Made by a program: the position numbers and the translations under genes. Below, piece after piece: positions 6,415 to 11,994 of a DNA stretch of 11,994 nucleotides. The DNA is taken from assembly GCA_944385595.1 (NCBI GenBank), contig CALWXY010000092.1, positions 1-11,994 of the forward strand. Direction: 5' to 3'. This DNA is from an uncultured Oscillospiraceae bacterium (GTDB lineage: Bacteria > Bacillota > Clostridia > Oscillospirales > Oscillospiraceae). Positions within the stretch are counted from its first letter, which is position 1. Every line of letters starts with the position of its first letter. Under the pieces are notes generated by a model. It was given only the letters and a program-made list of their open reading frames with translations, ran no database searches and was not told the origin of the DNA.

Positions 6415-7920
6415 ATGAACAGGAGAAACGCTCTGATATTCAACACCGCTCTGCTCACGGCCACAACCCTCGCCATACGCTGCATCGGGCTTGTCTGGCA
6501 GGTCTGGCTGGTCGGGAAAATCGGCTCCGCCGGCATAGGGCTTTTCACGCTCGTCATGTCCGTCGGCTCCATGGCCGCGACCTTCGCCATATCCGGCATA
6601 CGCTTCACCTCCACCCGCCTCGTCGCCGAGGAGCTGGGCCGGGGCAACGGCGCCGGGGCGTCGGCCTCGGTCGCCCGCTGCGCCGCCTACGCGCTGTTCT
6701 TCGGCCTCGCCGCCGCCGCGGTGCCCTTCCTCACCGCCGAGCGCATCGGCTTTCTCTGGATCGGCGACGCGAGGACTGTGCTCAGTCTTGAGATTCTCTC
6801 GGTCTCCCTGCCGTTTATCTCGCTCGGCGCCGTGCTCTCCGGGTATTTCACCTCGTCCGGCAGCGTATACAAGTCGGCTATAGCGCAGGTGGTCGAGGAG
6901 CTGTCGCGCATAGCGCTCGCCGTGCTGTTTCTAAGCCGCGCCCCTGCCGGGGATCTTGAGAAATGCTGCGCCGCCGTCGCCGCGGCTGGCACAGCCGCCA
7001 ACATGCTCTCGCTCGCGCTGCTCGCGGCGCTCTATTTCGGCGACGGCAAAAACCGCCGCGGCTCAAGGCGCGGCGAGCGCATCACAAGGCGCATGTTCCG
7101 CATCGCCATGCCCGTCGCCCTCTCGGCCTACGCGCGCACCTCGCTCTCCACCCTCCAGCAGATTCTCGTGCCGCGCGGGCTGCGCGGCTCCGGTCTTTCA
7201 GCCGACTCCGCCATGTCAGACTACGGCACAATTCACGGCATGGCCTTCCCTGTCGTATTTTTTCCATCCTGTCTGCTGGCCGCCCTCGCCGAGCTGATAG
7301 TTCCCGAGCTGACCGCGGCGCAGGTCGCGGGCGACCATCGCCGCATCTGCTCGCTCACCGGCAGGCTGCTCGAGCGCTGCTTCGTATTCTCCGCCGGAGT
7401 CGCCGCCGTGCTGTTCACCTTCTCGCATGAGCTGGGCATAGTCGCCTACTCATCCGCCCGCGCGGGGCTGTACATTGGGCTGATGGCCCTGCTCGTGCCC
7501 GTCATGTACATGGACATGGTGACCGACGGCTGTCTCAAAGGGCTGGGCGAGATGGTCTACTCCATGGGGATAAACGTGCTCGACTCGCTGCTGTGCATCG
7601 CGCTCGTGCCGGTGCTGCTGCCGCGCTACGGCATCTCCGGCTACATATTCATCATCTTCGCCTCGGAGCTTGTGAACTTCGCGCTCAGCTTTGTGCGGCT
7701 CATGCGGAAGGCCGACCTCAATCTGAGCCTTTTCCGCATGGCGGTCTCGGCGCTCTGCGCCGTCGCCGCGGCCCAGGGCGCGCGGCTTGCGCTTAATCTC
7801 CTCGGTTTGAGCGCGCTCTCGCCCGCCGCGCTCGCCGCCGCCATGCTCGGCGCGCTGCTCTGCTTCGCGCTGCTGCTGAGGTTATGCGCGCACGAAAAAA
7901 GCACAGCCCGGAGCCTGTAG
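6415..7920 (+). CDS. SpoVB/MATE-like polysaccharide flippase family protein
   Basis: This is a 501-residue polytopic membrane protein with about 12-14 hydrophobic segments from residue 7 onward, of the MOP/MATE superfamily near SpoVB, MurJ and oligosaccharide flippases. The N-terminus (LIFNTALLTATTLAIRCIG, then VWLVGKIGSAGIGLFTLVMS) has the layout of SpoVB-like proteins, and the middle DYGTIHGMAFPVVFFPSCLL and later DGCLKGLGEMVYSMGINVLD are also typical of this group. SpoVB relatives are thought to flip lipid-linked envelope precursors during cortex synthesis. Length (SpoVB about 518) and presence in a sporulator fit that role, but paralogues are common, so I assign no symbol. ATG 6415 has GGAGG 7 nt upstream. 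CATATATT at 6380-6387 fits a loose sigma-E -10 pattern but lacks a clear -35. The final codons lie inside the downstream terminator. Confidence 0.8.
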   Translation: MNRRNALIFNTALLTATTLAIRCIGLVWQVWLVGKIGSAGIGLFTLVMSVGSMAATFAISGIRFTSTRLVAEELGRGNGAGASASVARCAAYALFFGLAAAAVPFLTAERIGFLWIGDARTVLSLEILSVSLPFISLGAVLSGYFTSSGSVYKSAIAQVVEELSRIALAVLFLSRAPAGDLEKCCAAVAAAGTAANMLSLALLAALYFGDGKNRRGSRRGERITRRMFRIAMPVALSAYARTSLSTLQQILVPRGLRGSGLSADSAMSDYGTIHGMAFPVVFFPSCLLAALAELIVPELTAAQVAGDHRRICSLTGRLLERCFVFSAGVAAVLFTFSHELGIVAYSSARAGLYIGLMALLVPVMYMDMVTDGCLKGLGEMVYSMGINVLDSLLCIALVPVLLPRYGISGYIFIIFASELVNFALSFVRLMRKADLNLSLFRMAVSALCAVAAAQGARLALNLLGLSALSPAALAAAMLGALLCFALLLRLCAHEKSTARSL

Positions 7921-7938
7921 GCTTTGGGCTGTGCTTTT
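7896..7938. terminator. Bidirectional terminator overlapping the end of the flippase gene
   Basis: The arms AAAAGCACAGCCC (7897-7909) and GGGCTGTGCTTTT (7926-7938) pair perfectly, and an inner stem AGCC/GGCT (7912-7915 with 7920-7923) closes a TGTA loop. A-run and T-run flanks allow termination in both directions, serving the flippase (+) and the rplT operon (-). The flippase stop codon TAG (7918-7920) lies at the apical loop. Confidence 0.9.
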
Positions 7939-7952
7939 ATGTTGTCTTACGC

Positions 7953-8312
7953 TCAGGCGTTGAGCGCGGCCTTGGCGCGCTCGGTGAGAGCGGTGAAGGC
8001 GGCGGGGTCGTGGATAGCGGTCTCGGAGAGCATCTTGCGGTTCATCTCGATGCCGGCGAGCTTCAGCCCGTGCATGAAGGTGGAGTAGTTCATGCCGTTC
8101 ATCTTGCAGCCCGCGCTGATACGGGTGATCCAGAGCTGACGGAAATCTCTCTTCTTCTGCTTGCGGCCGACATAGGAGTAGCGGCCGGACTTCATCATGG
8201 CCTGCTTGGCCATCTTGAAATGCTTGGACTTGGCGCCCCAATAGCCCTTGGCCATGCCGAGGACTTTATTTCTTCTCTTGCGCGTCATCATCGCGCCTTT
8301 AACTCTAGCCAT
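7953..8312 (-). CDS. rplT: 50S ribosomal protein L20
   Basis: L20 binds 23S rRNA early in large-subunit assembly and, in Firmicutes, also represses its own operon by binding the leader RNA. The product has 119 residues, the normal length. Family marks include a basic N-terminus (MARVKGAMMTRKRRNKVL), AKGYWGAKSKHFKMAKQAMM, the basic RKQKKRDFRQLWITRI block, and NGMNYSTFMHGLKLAGIEMN in the C-terminal domain. The ATG at 8312 has GAGGAGG 9 nt upstream. It is the last gene of infC-rpmI-rplT, 16 bp after rpmI, and is followed by the shared terminator. Confidence 0.98.
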   Translation of the reverse strand: MARVKGAMMTRKRRNKVLGMAKGYWGAKSKHFKMAKQAMMKSGRYSYVGRKQKKRDFRQLWITRISAGCKMNGMNYSTFMHGLKLAGIEMNRKMLSETAIHDPAAFTALTERAKAALNA

Positions 8313-8328
8313 CTCTTAGTGCCTCCTC

Positions 8329-8526
8329 TTATTTGTAGGGAATCATGCGCTTGATCGCGGACACGTTGGTCGCGTCGGCGTAGGCGGCCTGACGGAGGCC
8401 TGTCTTGCGCTTGGTGTCTTTCTTCGTAAGGATGTGGCTCTTGAAGGCGCGGGCACGCTTGACCTTGCCGGTCTTAGTGAGATTGAATCTCTTCTTCGCG
8501 CCGCTGTGAGTCTTCAGTTTGGGCAT
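8329..8526 (-). CDS. rpmI: 50S ribosomal protein L35
   Basis: L35 is a small, highly basic protein of the large ribosomal subunit. The 65-residue product has the family start MPKLKTHSGAKKRFNLTKTG and the later RAFKSHILTKKDTKRKTGLR, ending in the usual IKRMIPYK-type tail. The ribosome binding site AAGGAG lies 9 nt upstream of the ATG at 8526, inside the last codons of infC, so translation is probably coupled. Only 3 bp separate it from the infC stop codon. Confidence 0.98.
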   Translation of the reverse strand: MPKLKTHSGAKKRFNLTKTGKVKRARAFKSHILTKKDTKRKTGLRQAAYADATNVSAIKRMIPYK

Positions 8527-8529
8527 GAC

Positions 8530-9078
8530 TTATTTCTCCTTTACTTGTTCTTTCTTTGCATTCGGCTGCGCCTTGGGCGACAGGAACATGGCCATGTTTC
8601 TACCTTCCAGCTTGGGGTTTTTGTCAATCGAGGCTATGTCGGCGCACTGCTCGGCAAAGCGGCGGAGCAGCTCCTCGCCAAGATTCGTGTGGGCCATCTC
8701 TCTGCCTCTGAAGCGGACCGTGACCTTGACGCGGTCGCCGTCGTTCAAAAACTTCTGGCCGTTGCGGAGCTTGACGTTGAAGTCGTTATCGCCTATGCTC
8801 GGCGACATGCGGATCTCCTTTATCTCGATTACCCGCTGGTTTTTCTTGGCCTCCTTATCGCGCTTGCCCTGCTCAAACTTGTACTTGCCGTAGTCCATGA
8901 GCTTGCAGACAGGCGGATTGGAGCCCGGAGCGATCTTGACGAGGTCAAGGTCGTTCTCCTCCGCGATGGCAAGCGCAGCCGCTGCGGACATGACGCCGAG
9001 CTGCTCGCCGGTGCCGCTTATGAGGCGGACCTCCCTGTCGCGGATTTCTTCATTTATCTGATGATCCATGTTTGCGAT
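8530..9078 (-). CDS. infC: Translation initiation factor IF-3, probably non-AUG start
   Basis: IF3 binds the 30S subunit, prevents premature 50S joining and proofreads start-codon and initiator-tRNA choice. The N domain contains INEEIRDREVRLI and the signature APGSNPPVCKLMDYGKYKFE; the C domain contains KEIRMSPSIGDNDFNVKLRN, VTVRFRGREMAHTNLGEELL and LEGRNMAMFLSPK, followed by a Lys-rich tail. The ribosome binding site GGAGG (9092-9088) is 18 nt from the first ATG (9069), too far for normal use. It is 9 nt from an in-frame ATC (9078) and 3 nt from an in-frame ATT (9084). infC genes are known for rare starts (AUU in E. coli, AUC in Myxococcus), which IF3 itself discriminates against, giving autoregulation. 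I give the AUC start (182 residues); AUG would give 179. The exact start is uncertain, the identity is not. Transcription starts about 185 bp upstream and runs into rpmI and rplT. Confidence 0.95.
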   Translation of the reverse strand: MANMDHQINEEIRDREVRLISGTGEQLGVMSAAAALAIAEENDLDLVKIAPGSNPPVCKLMDYGKYKFEQGKRDKEAKKNQRVIEIKEIRMSPSIGDNDFNVKLRNGQKFLNDGDRVKVTVRFRGREMAHTNLGEELLRRFAEQCADIASIDKNPKLEGRNMAMFLSPKAQPNAKKEQVKEK

Positions 9079-9087
9079 ACCAATGCA

Positions 9088-9092
9088 CCTCC
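9088..9092 (-). promoter_or_regulatory. infC ribosome binding site, misplaced for AUG
   Basis: GGAGG on the minus strand is 18 nt from ATG 9069, 9 nt from ATC 9078 and 3 nt from ATT 9084, all in the infC frame. A GGGGA/TCCCC hairpin (9107-9120) lies 14 nt upstream and may affect ribosome access. Confidence 0.7.
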
Positions 9093-9120
9093 AAAGCAAA
9101 ATCGCCGGGGAATTCTCCCC

Positions 9121-9155
9121 AAAACACAAAGCGCGGACACCTGTGGTATCCGCGC
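9121..9155 (-). terminator. Intrinsic attenuator in the infC leader
   Basis: On the minus strand, GCGCGGATACC and GGTGTCCGCGC form an 11-bp stem with one G-U pair and an ACA loop, followed by TTTGTGTTTT. It lies inside the leader, before the infC ribosome binding site, so it fits a regulated premature terminator rather than an operon end. Confidence 0.8.
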
Positions 9156-9263
9156 AATAAGCCCATTTATCCCGCTCCGGGAAAAAACTCGCTATTGACC
9201 GGGCGCGCTGACTGCGGCACGGTGAGGACGGATACCATCCATCCTTCTTTGTTTTATTTAAGC
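9121..9263 (-). promoter_or_regulatory. L20-leader-like attenuation region of infC-rpmI-rplT
   Basis: Between the promoter and the attenuator, the RNA contains GGTATCCG (9236-9229), which is perfectly complementary to CGGATACC (9152-9145) in the 5' arm of the attenuator stem. The two pairings exclude each other, giving a classic antiterminator/terminator switch. Firmicutes infC-rpmI-rplT operons are known to carry an L20 leader through which L20 lowers its own expression. The assignment rests on operon identity, leader length and these pairings; I could not align it to the family model. Confidence 0.65.
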
Positions 9264-9269
9264 CTAGTT

Positions 9270-9298
9270 ATTATATCAGCGTCCCTCTTCTTTGTCAA
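9270..9298 (-). promoter_or_regulatory. Consensus extended -10 sigma-A promoter of infC-rpmI-rplT
   Basis: On the minus strand, TTGACA (9298-9293) and TATAAT (9275-9270) are exactly 17 bp apart, and the -10 is preceded by TGA to give an extended -10. Every hexamer base matches consensus, as expected for a strong ribosomal-protein promoter. The predicted start is near 9263. Confidence 0.92.
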
Positions 9299-9359
9299 GG
9301 GATTTTTTCGGTGATATTTTTGCCCGCTTCCGGCAATGATAGCTCCGAGGTGATTTGAT

Positions 9360-9770
9360 ATGAGACCGCTTGAGACCGCCTTCGTCTTCTGCTCCGGCGG
9401 CGCCGTCTACTGGGCGCTGGAGCTCGTCTGGCGCGGCGGGACGCACTGGACCATGCCGCCCGTCGGCGGGATGTGTCTGGTCGTCATCTACATCATTGCA
9501 AACTTCATGGTGCAGCCGCTCTGGCAGAAGTGGATCATGTCCGCCGCGTGCACCACGGCCATAGAATTCGTCGTCGGCTCCATAGTCAACCTGCGGCTGG
9601 GCTGGGCCGTCTGGGACTACTCCGCCATGCCCATGAATCTCATGGGGCAAATCTGCCCCAGGTTCAGCTGTCTATGGCTGGCTCTCGCCATCCCCTCGGT
9701 GCTGTTCTGCAACATCCTGCGCTACTATCTCTTCATTCCGCTGTACCGCCGCGGCGCTCACAGCCCGTGA
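9360..9770 (+). CDS. CmpB-family (putative ABC transporter permease) membrane protein
   Basis: This 136-residue protein has four hydrophobic segments at about residues 5-24, 37-53, 58-78 and 103-125. The motifs WTMPPVGG (30-37) and MGQICPRFSCLWLALAIP (95-112) are typical of the family called putative ABC-transporter type IV or CmpB (PF06541). That name is historical: no ATPase or binding-protein gene lies beside it, and the transport role is unproven. The ATG at 9360 has GAGGTG upstream at good spacing. I found no convincing promoter in the 60 bp before it. It is divergent from infC, and its last 13 bp overlap the 3' end of deoC on the other strand. Confidence 0.8.
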   Translation: MRPLETAFVFCSGGAVYWALELVWRGGTHWTMPPVGGMCLVVIYIIANFMVQPLWQKWIMSAACTTAIEFVVGSIVNLRLGWAVWDYSAMPMNLMGQICPRFSCLWLALAIPSVLFCNILRYYLFIPLYRRGAHSP

Positions 9771-10423
9771 CGCTCCTGCGCCGCCGCGAGCTTCACCACC
9801 CGGCTGGTGCCGAGGCGCGTCGCCCCCAGGGCGAGGTAGCGCTCGGCGTCCTCCAATCCGGATATGCCGCCCGCCGCCTTGACGCCGAGGCGTCTGTCCG
9901 TATAGCGGCGCAGCAGGTCGACGTCCTCCGCCGTCGCGCCGCCGGTGGAAAAGCCCGTCGAGGTCTTGATATAGTCAGCCCCCGACTCGGAGACTATACG
10001 GCAAAGCTCTATCTTCTCGTCGCGCGTCAGCAGGCAGGTCTCGATGATGACCTTCATCACCTTGCCGGGGCAGGCCGCGCGGACGGCTTTCAGCTCGCCG
10101 AGCAGCTCGTCCCACATGCGGTCCTTCACGAAGCCCACGTTTATGACCATATCTATCTCGTCGGCGCCGTTTGCGACGGCGTCCTCCGTCTCGGCGACCT
10201 TGACGGCCGTTGTGCTGTAGCCGTTCGGGAAGCCGATGACCGTGCAGACCGGCAGGCGGCCGCGCAGGTATTCGGCGGCGCGCTTTACAAATGACGGCGG
10301 TATGCACACCGAGGCCACGCCGTATTTGACGCCCTCGTCGCACAGCTTTTTTATCTCATCCCAGGTGCTGTCCTGCCGGAGCAGGGTGTGGTCGCATTTT
10401 GAGAGCATATCCCGCAGATCCAT
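9758..10423 (-). CDS. deoC: Deoxyribose-phosphate aldolase
   Basis: DeoC is a cytosolic class I aldolase that splits 2-deoxy-D-ribose 5-phosphate to acetaldehyde and glyceraldehyde 3-phosphate, feeding deoxynucleoside sugars into glycolysis. The 221-residue length matches the short bacterial form. The Schiff-base lysine is K153 in DYIKTSTGFSTGGAT, the second active-site lysine is K182 in VKAAGGI, and D91 lies in ADEIDMVIN. VIGFPNGYSTTAVKVAE is also typical. The ATG at 10423 has AAGGAG 9 nt upstream. No deoA, deoB, deoD or deoR neighbour is visible, so it seems to be a single-gene unit. Its end overlaps the convergent CmpB-family gene, with no terminator between them. Confidence 0.97.
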   Translation of the reverse strand: MDLRDMLSKCDHTLLRQDSTWDEIKKLCDEGVKYGVASVCIPPSFVKRAAEYLRGRLPVCTVIGFPNGYSTTAVKVAETEDAVANGADEIDMVINVGFVKDRMWDELLGELKAVRAACPGKVMKVIIETCLLTRDEKIELCRIVSESGADYIKTSTGFSTGGATAEDVDLLRRYTDRRLGVKAAGGISGLEDAERYLALGATRLGTSRVVKLAAAQERHGL

Positions 10424-10453
10424 GCTTCATCGCTCCTTACTCGCTTTGGATTG

Positions 10454-10482
10454 ATTGTAACTCAATTTCCCCCGCTCTTCAA
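10454..10482 (-). promoter_or_regulatory. Sigma-A promoter of deoC
   Basis: On the minus strand, TTGAAG (10482-10477) and TACAAT (10459-10454) are 17 bp apart. The -10 lies 30 bp before the deoC ATG. Confidence 0.7.
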
Positions 10483-10493
10483 TAGTCATGATG

Positions 10494-10531
10494 TTCATAT
10501 CGGCGCAGCCGGGCGAATATGATTTCATATC
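10494..10531. repeat. Repeated TTCATATC and 14-bp palindrome in the deoC/SSB-like gap
   Basis: TTCATATC occurs at 10494-10501 and 10524-10531, 30 bp apart, about three helical turns. The second copy is half of the perfect palindrome ATATGATTTCATAT (10517-10530). It lies between the two divergent starts, and TATGAT at 10518-10523 could be a -10 of the plus-strand gene. An operator role is inferred. Confidence 0.4.
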
Positions 10532-10551
10532 AAACGCTACGAGGTGTGAAC

Positions 10552-11172
10552 ATGGAACATATGCTTGAGACAAACAAGGTGGAGCTGTGCGGCGCGCTCG
10601 CGCAAAAGCCCGTCTATTCTCACACGAGCAGGGATGTGGAGTTCTTCACCTTTCCGCTCGAGGTCGCCCGGCTCTCGGGCAACACCGATCTCATCAACAT
10701 TCTCGTCCGCCGCGCCCAGCTCGAGGCCCTCGAGGCCGGGGAGGGCCTACTCAAAATCTCCGGCGAGCTGCGCTCGTTCAACAACCGCTCCGGCGTCGGC
10801 AACCGGCTGGTGATAACCGTGCTCGCGCGGGAAATCGCCTTCGGCGGCGGCGAGGACTGCAACCGCGTATATCTGCGCGGCGTGCTCTGCAAAAAGCCGA
10901 ACCTGCGCGTCACGCCCATGGGGCGCGACATCTGCGACCTCATGCTCGCCGTGAACCGCCGCTACGGGCGCAGCGACTATCTGCCGTGCATAGCCTGGGG
11001 CATGCGCGCTCGCGAGGCCGCGCTCTGGGATGTGGGCGAGGCCGTCGCCCTCGAGGGGCGGATCCAGAGCCGCCGCTACATAAAAACCGCCGACGGCGTC
11101 TCCGAGGAGAAAACCGCCTTCGAGGTCTCCGTCACCGAGATCGAGCGCTCAGCCCTCGTCGGCGAGGAATGA
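10552..11172 (+). CDS. Tandem OB-fold SSB-like protein
   Basis: This 206-residue protein is probably single-stranded DNA-binding. It appears to hold two OB-fold units, about residues 7-97 and 104-200, each beginning with an SSB-type strand (VELCGALAQKPVYSH; VYLRGVLCKKPNLRVTPMG). The second unit is the more canonical, with LPCIAWGMRAREA (144-156), VALEGRIQSRRYIK (165-178) and FEVSVTEIE (190-198), matching SSB strand signatures. The C-terminus (LVGEE) lacks the acidic DDDIPF-like tip of replicative SSB, so this is more likely an accessory SSB or PriB-like protein than the main Ssb. The ATG at 10552 has GAGG 7 nt upstream; an earlier in-frame ATG at 10519 has no good site. It is divergent from deoC and overlaps the convergent regulator gene by 24 bp. 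Confidence 0.8.
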   Translation: MEHMLETNKVELCGALAQKPVYSHTSRDVEFFTFPLEVARLSGNTDLINILVRRAQLEALEAGEGLLKISGELRSFNNRSGVGNRLVITVLAREIAFGGGEDCNRVYLRGVLCKKPNLRVTPMGRDICDLMLAVNRRYGRSDYLPCIAWGMRAREAALWDVGEAVALEGRIQSRRYIKTADGVSEEKTAFEVSVTEIERSALVGEE

Positions 11173-11994
11173 CAAGTTCAGGTACATCCTCGTCCTGTAG
11201 TCGTCGAGATTCAGGCCGGTGAGCCTCATTATTCGCTCGAGCCTGTGCGGCAGCGTGCTGCGGTGCAGCTTGAGCACCTTGGCCGTGAGCGTGCTGTTGC
11301 GCTCGTAATACAGATAGGTCTTCAAAGTGTTATACAGCTCGGTGCCGTGCTCTCTGTCGTAATCGCGCAGTATGGGCAGGGCGCCGCTTATTATCGTATT
11401 CTTTTCAAATTTGCCGAGGCCGTTTTGCAGCCAGTATTCCAGCACGCAGCTGCGGAACTCGCAGTACCATATCGGCGCAACGCGGTTCTGGCCGTATTCC
11501 AGCGCCGTCACCGCCTGCATCAGCTGGCCGCCGGTGTGGCCTGTGCCCCTGTACATATTGGACACGCCCACGTGCAGCATGGATTCGCGCACCATGCTCG
11601 ACATGCGCATACGCATACCGTCGGTGTCTATGCCGCCGCTTGTGAGGTTCACCAGCAGGTATATGGAGCTCATGTGGGTGCGGAGCATCTCGGCGTCGAC
11701 GCTCAGGCCAAGCCTCGTCTCGATTATGAAGCTGTTGAGCGGAATCAGCTCGCCGCTCGACTCGATTATGCGCCGGGTCATCACGAGTCGCACCACCTCG
11801 CCGAAGTAGCCGGTCTCCGCCAGGCGCAGGCGGCTCGGCTCCTGCTCGGAGGCGATTATCAGGCGGCCTTTGTACTGCCCCTCTATCCAGATATTGCTGT
11901 ACAGCGCGGTCTCGCCGTTGTAGTCGCTCTCCCAGAACTGGCCGCCGCGGGTGAACATGGTCTTGTGGTAGGCCTCGCTCACGCGGAACATGTT
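11149..11994 (-). CDS. PucR/CdaR-type transcriptional regulator (N-terminus outside window)
   Basis: The last 281 residues of a regulator are visible; the reading frame is open to the right edge, so the true start lies outside. The C-terminal part, from YDREHGTELYNTLKTYLYYE through LTAKVLKLHRSTLPHRLERI to MRLTGLNLDDYRTRMYLNLS, is the PucR-type helix-turn-helix (HTH_30) found in purine-catabolism regulator PucR and sugar-diacid regulator CdaR, where it binds DNA at target promoters. The upstream 200 residues fit the less conserved sensory or GGDEF-like middle region but carry no motif I can name, so the ligand is unknown. The gene ends with TGA inside the 3' end of the SSB-like gene, overlapping it by 24 bp. 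Confidence 0.8.
   Translation of the reverse strand, partial: NMFRVSEAYHKTMFTRGGQFWESDYNGETALYSNIWIEGQYKGRLIIASEQEPSRLRLAETGYFGEVVRLVMTRRIIESSGELIPLNSFIIETRLGLSVDAEMLRTHMSSIYLLVNLTSGGIDTDGMRMRMSSMVRESMLHVGVSNMYRGTGHTGGQLMQAVTALEYGQNRVAPIWYCEFRSCVLEYWLQNGLGKFEKNTIISGALPILRDYDREHGTELYNTLKTYLYYERNSTLTAKVLKLHRSTLPHRLERIMRLTGLNLDDYRTRMYLNLSFLADEG

Noticed and set aside
9070..9129. Longer infC start at TTG 9129
   Set aside because: The extra codons fall in the leader, upstream of the GGAGG site and through the GGGGA/TCCCC hairpin, and do not resemble IF3.
10519..10551. Earlier ATG for the SSB-like gene
   Set aside because: It lies inside the palindrome, has no ribosome binding site, and the next ATG at 10552 has GAGG at ideal spacing.
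1..11994. Search for tRNA genes, CRISPR arrays, insertion sequences, attachment sites or phage genes
   Set aside because: I saw no cloverleaf, no regularly spaced repeats, no transposase or integrase motifs, and no terminal inverted repeats; the window reads as core chromosome.

Overview
This window looks like part of the chromosome of a GC-rich, endospore-forming Firmicute of the class Clostridia, possibly an Oscillospiraceae-like gut lineage. The sequence evidence is the sporulation phosphatase SpoIIE, the Gram-positive infC-rpmI-rplT operon order with a long attenuator-bearing leader, strong GGAGG ribosome binding sites, sigma-A promoters, and several small proteins of clostridial type. 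The lineage is an inference from gene content and base composition. No mobile element, CRISPR array, tRNA, rRNA or phage gene was seen.

Layout, left to right. (1) The minus-strand 5' part of an amidohydrolase of the MtaD/SAH-deaminase type runs off the left edge at position 1. Behind a rho-independent terminator comes the minus-strand pair spoIIE plus a 91-residue single-membrane-span protein. (2) spoIIE is divergent from recG. The shared 226-bp gap carries a spoIIE promoter with a consensus -35, a perfect -10 and a 21-bp spacer overlapped by Spo0A-box-like sequences, and a separate sigma-A promoter for recG. (3) recG converges on a 76-residue minus-strand membrane protein across a bidirectional terminator. 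That small gene is divergent from a plus-strand SpoVB/MATE-type flippase. (4) The flippase converges on the minus-strand operon infC-rpmI-rplT, and its last codons lie inside the shared terminator hairpin. The operon has a consensus extended -10 promoter and a leader of roughly 180 nt with an intrinsic terminator and a competing upstream pairing, as expected for an L20-type leader. infC probably starts at a non-AUG codon. (5) Divergent from infC is a CmpB-family four-helix membrane protein (plus), which overlaps the 3' end of deoC (minus). (6) deoC is divergent from a tandem OB-fold, SSB-like protein (plus), which overlaps the 3' end of a PucR/CdaR-type regulator that runs off the right edge.

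Functionally this is mostly housekeeping: translation (IF3, L35, L20), DNA repair (RecG, SSB-like), nucleoside catabolism (DeoC, amidohydrolase), plus sporulation and envelope functions (SpoIIE, SpoVB-like). Genes are packed in alternating divergent and convergent pairs, so most regulatory signals sit in short divergent gaps and in bidirectional terminators. I see no convincing undescribed multi-gene system. The most interesting content is regulatory: the spoIIE promoter geometry, the infC start and leader, and the coding-terminator overlaps.
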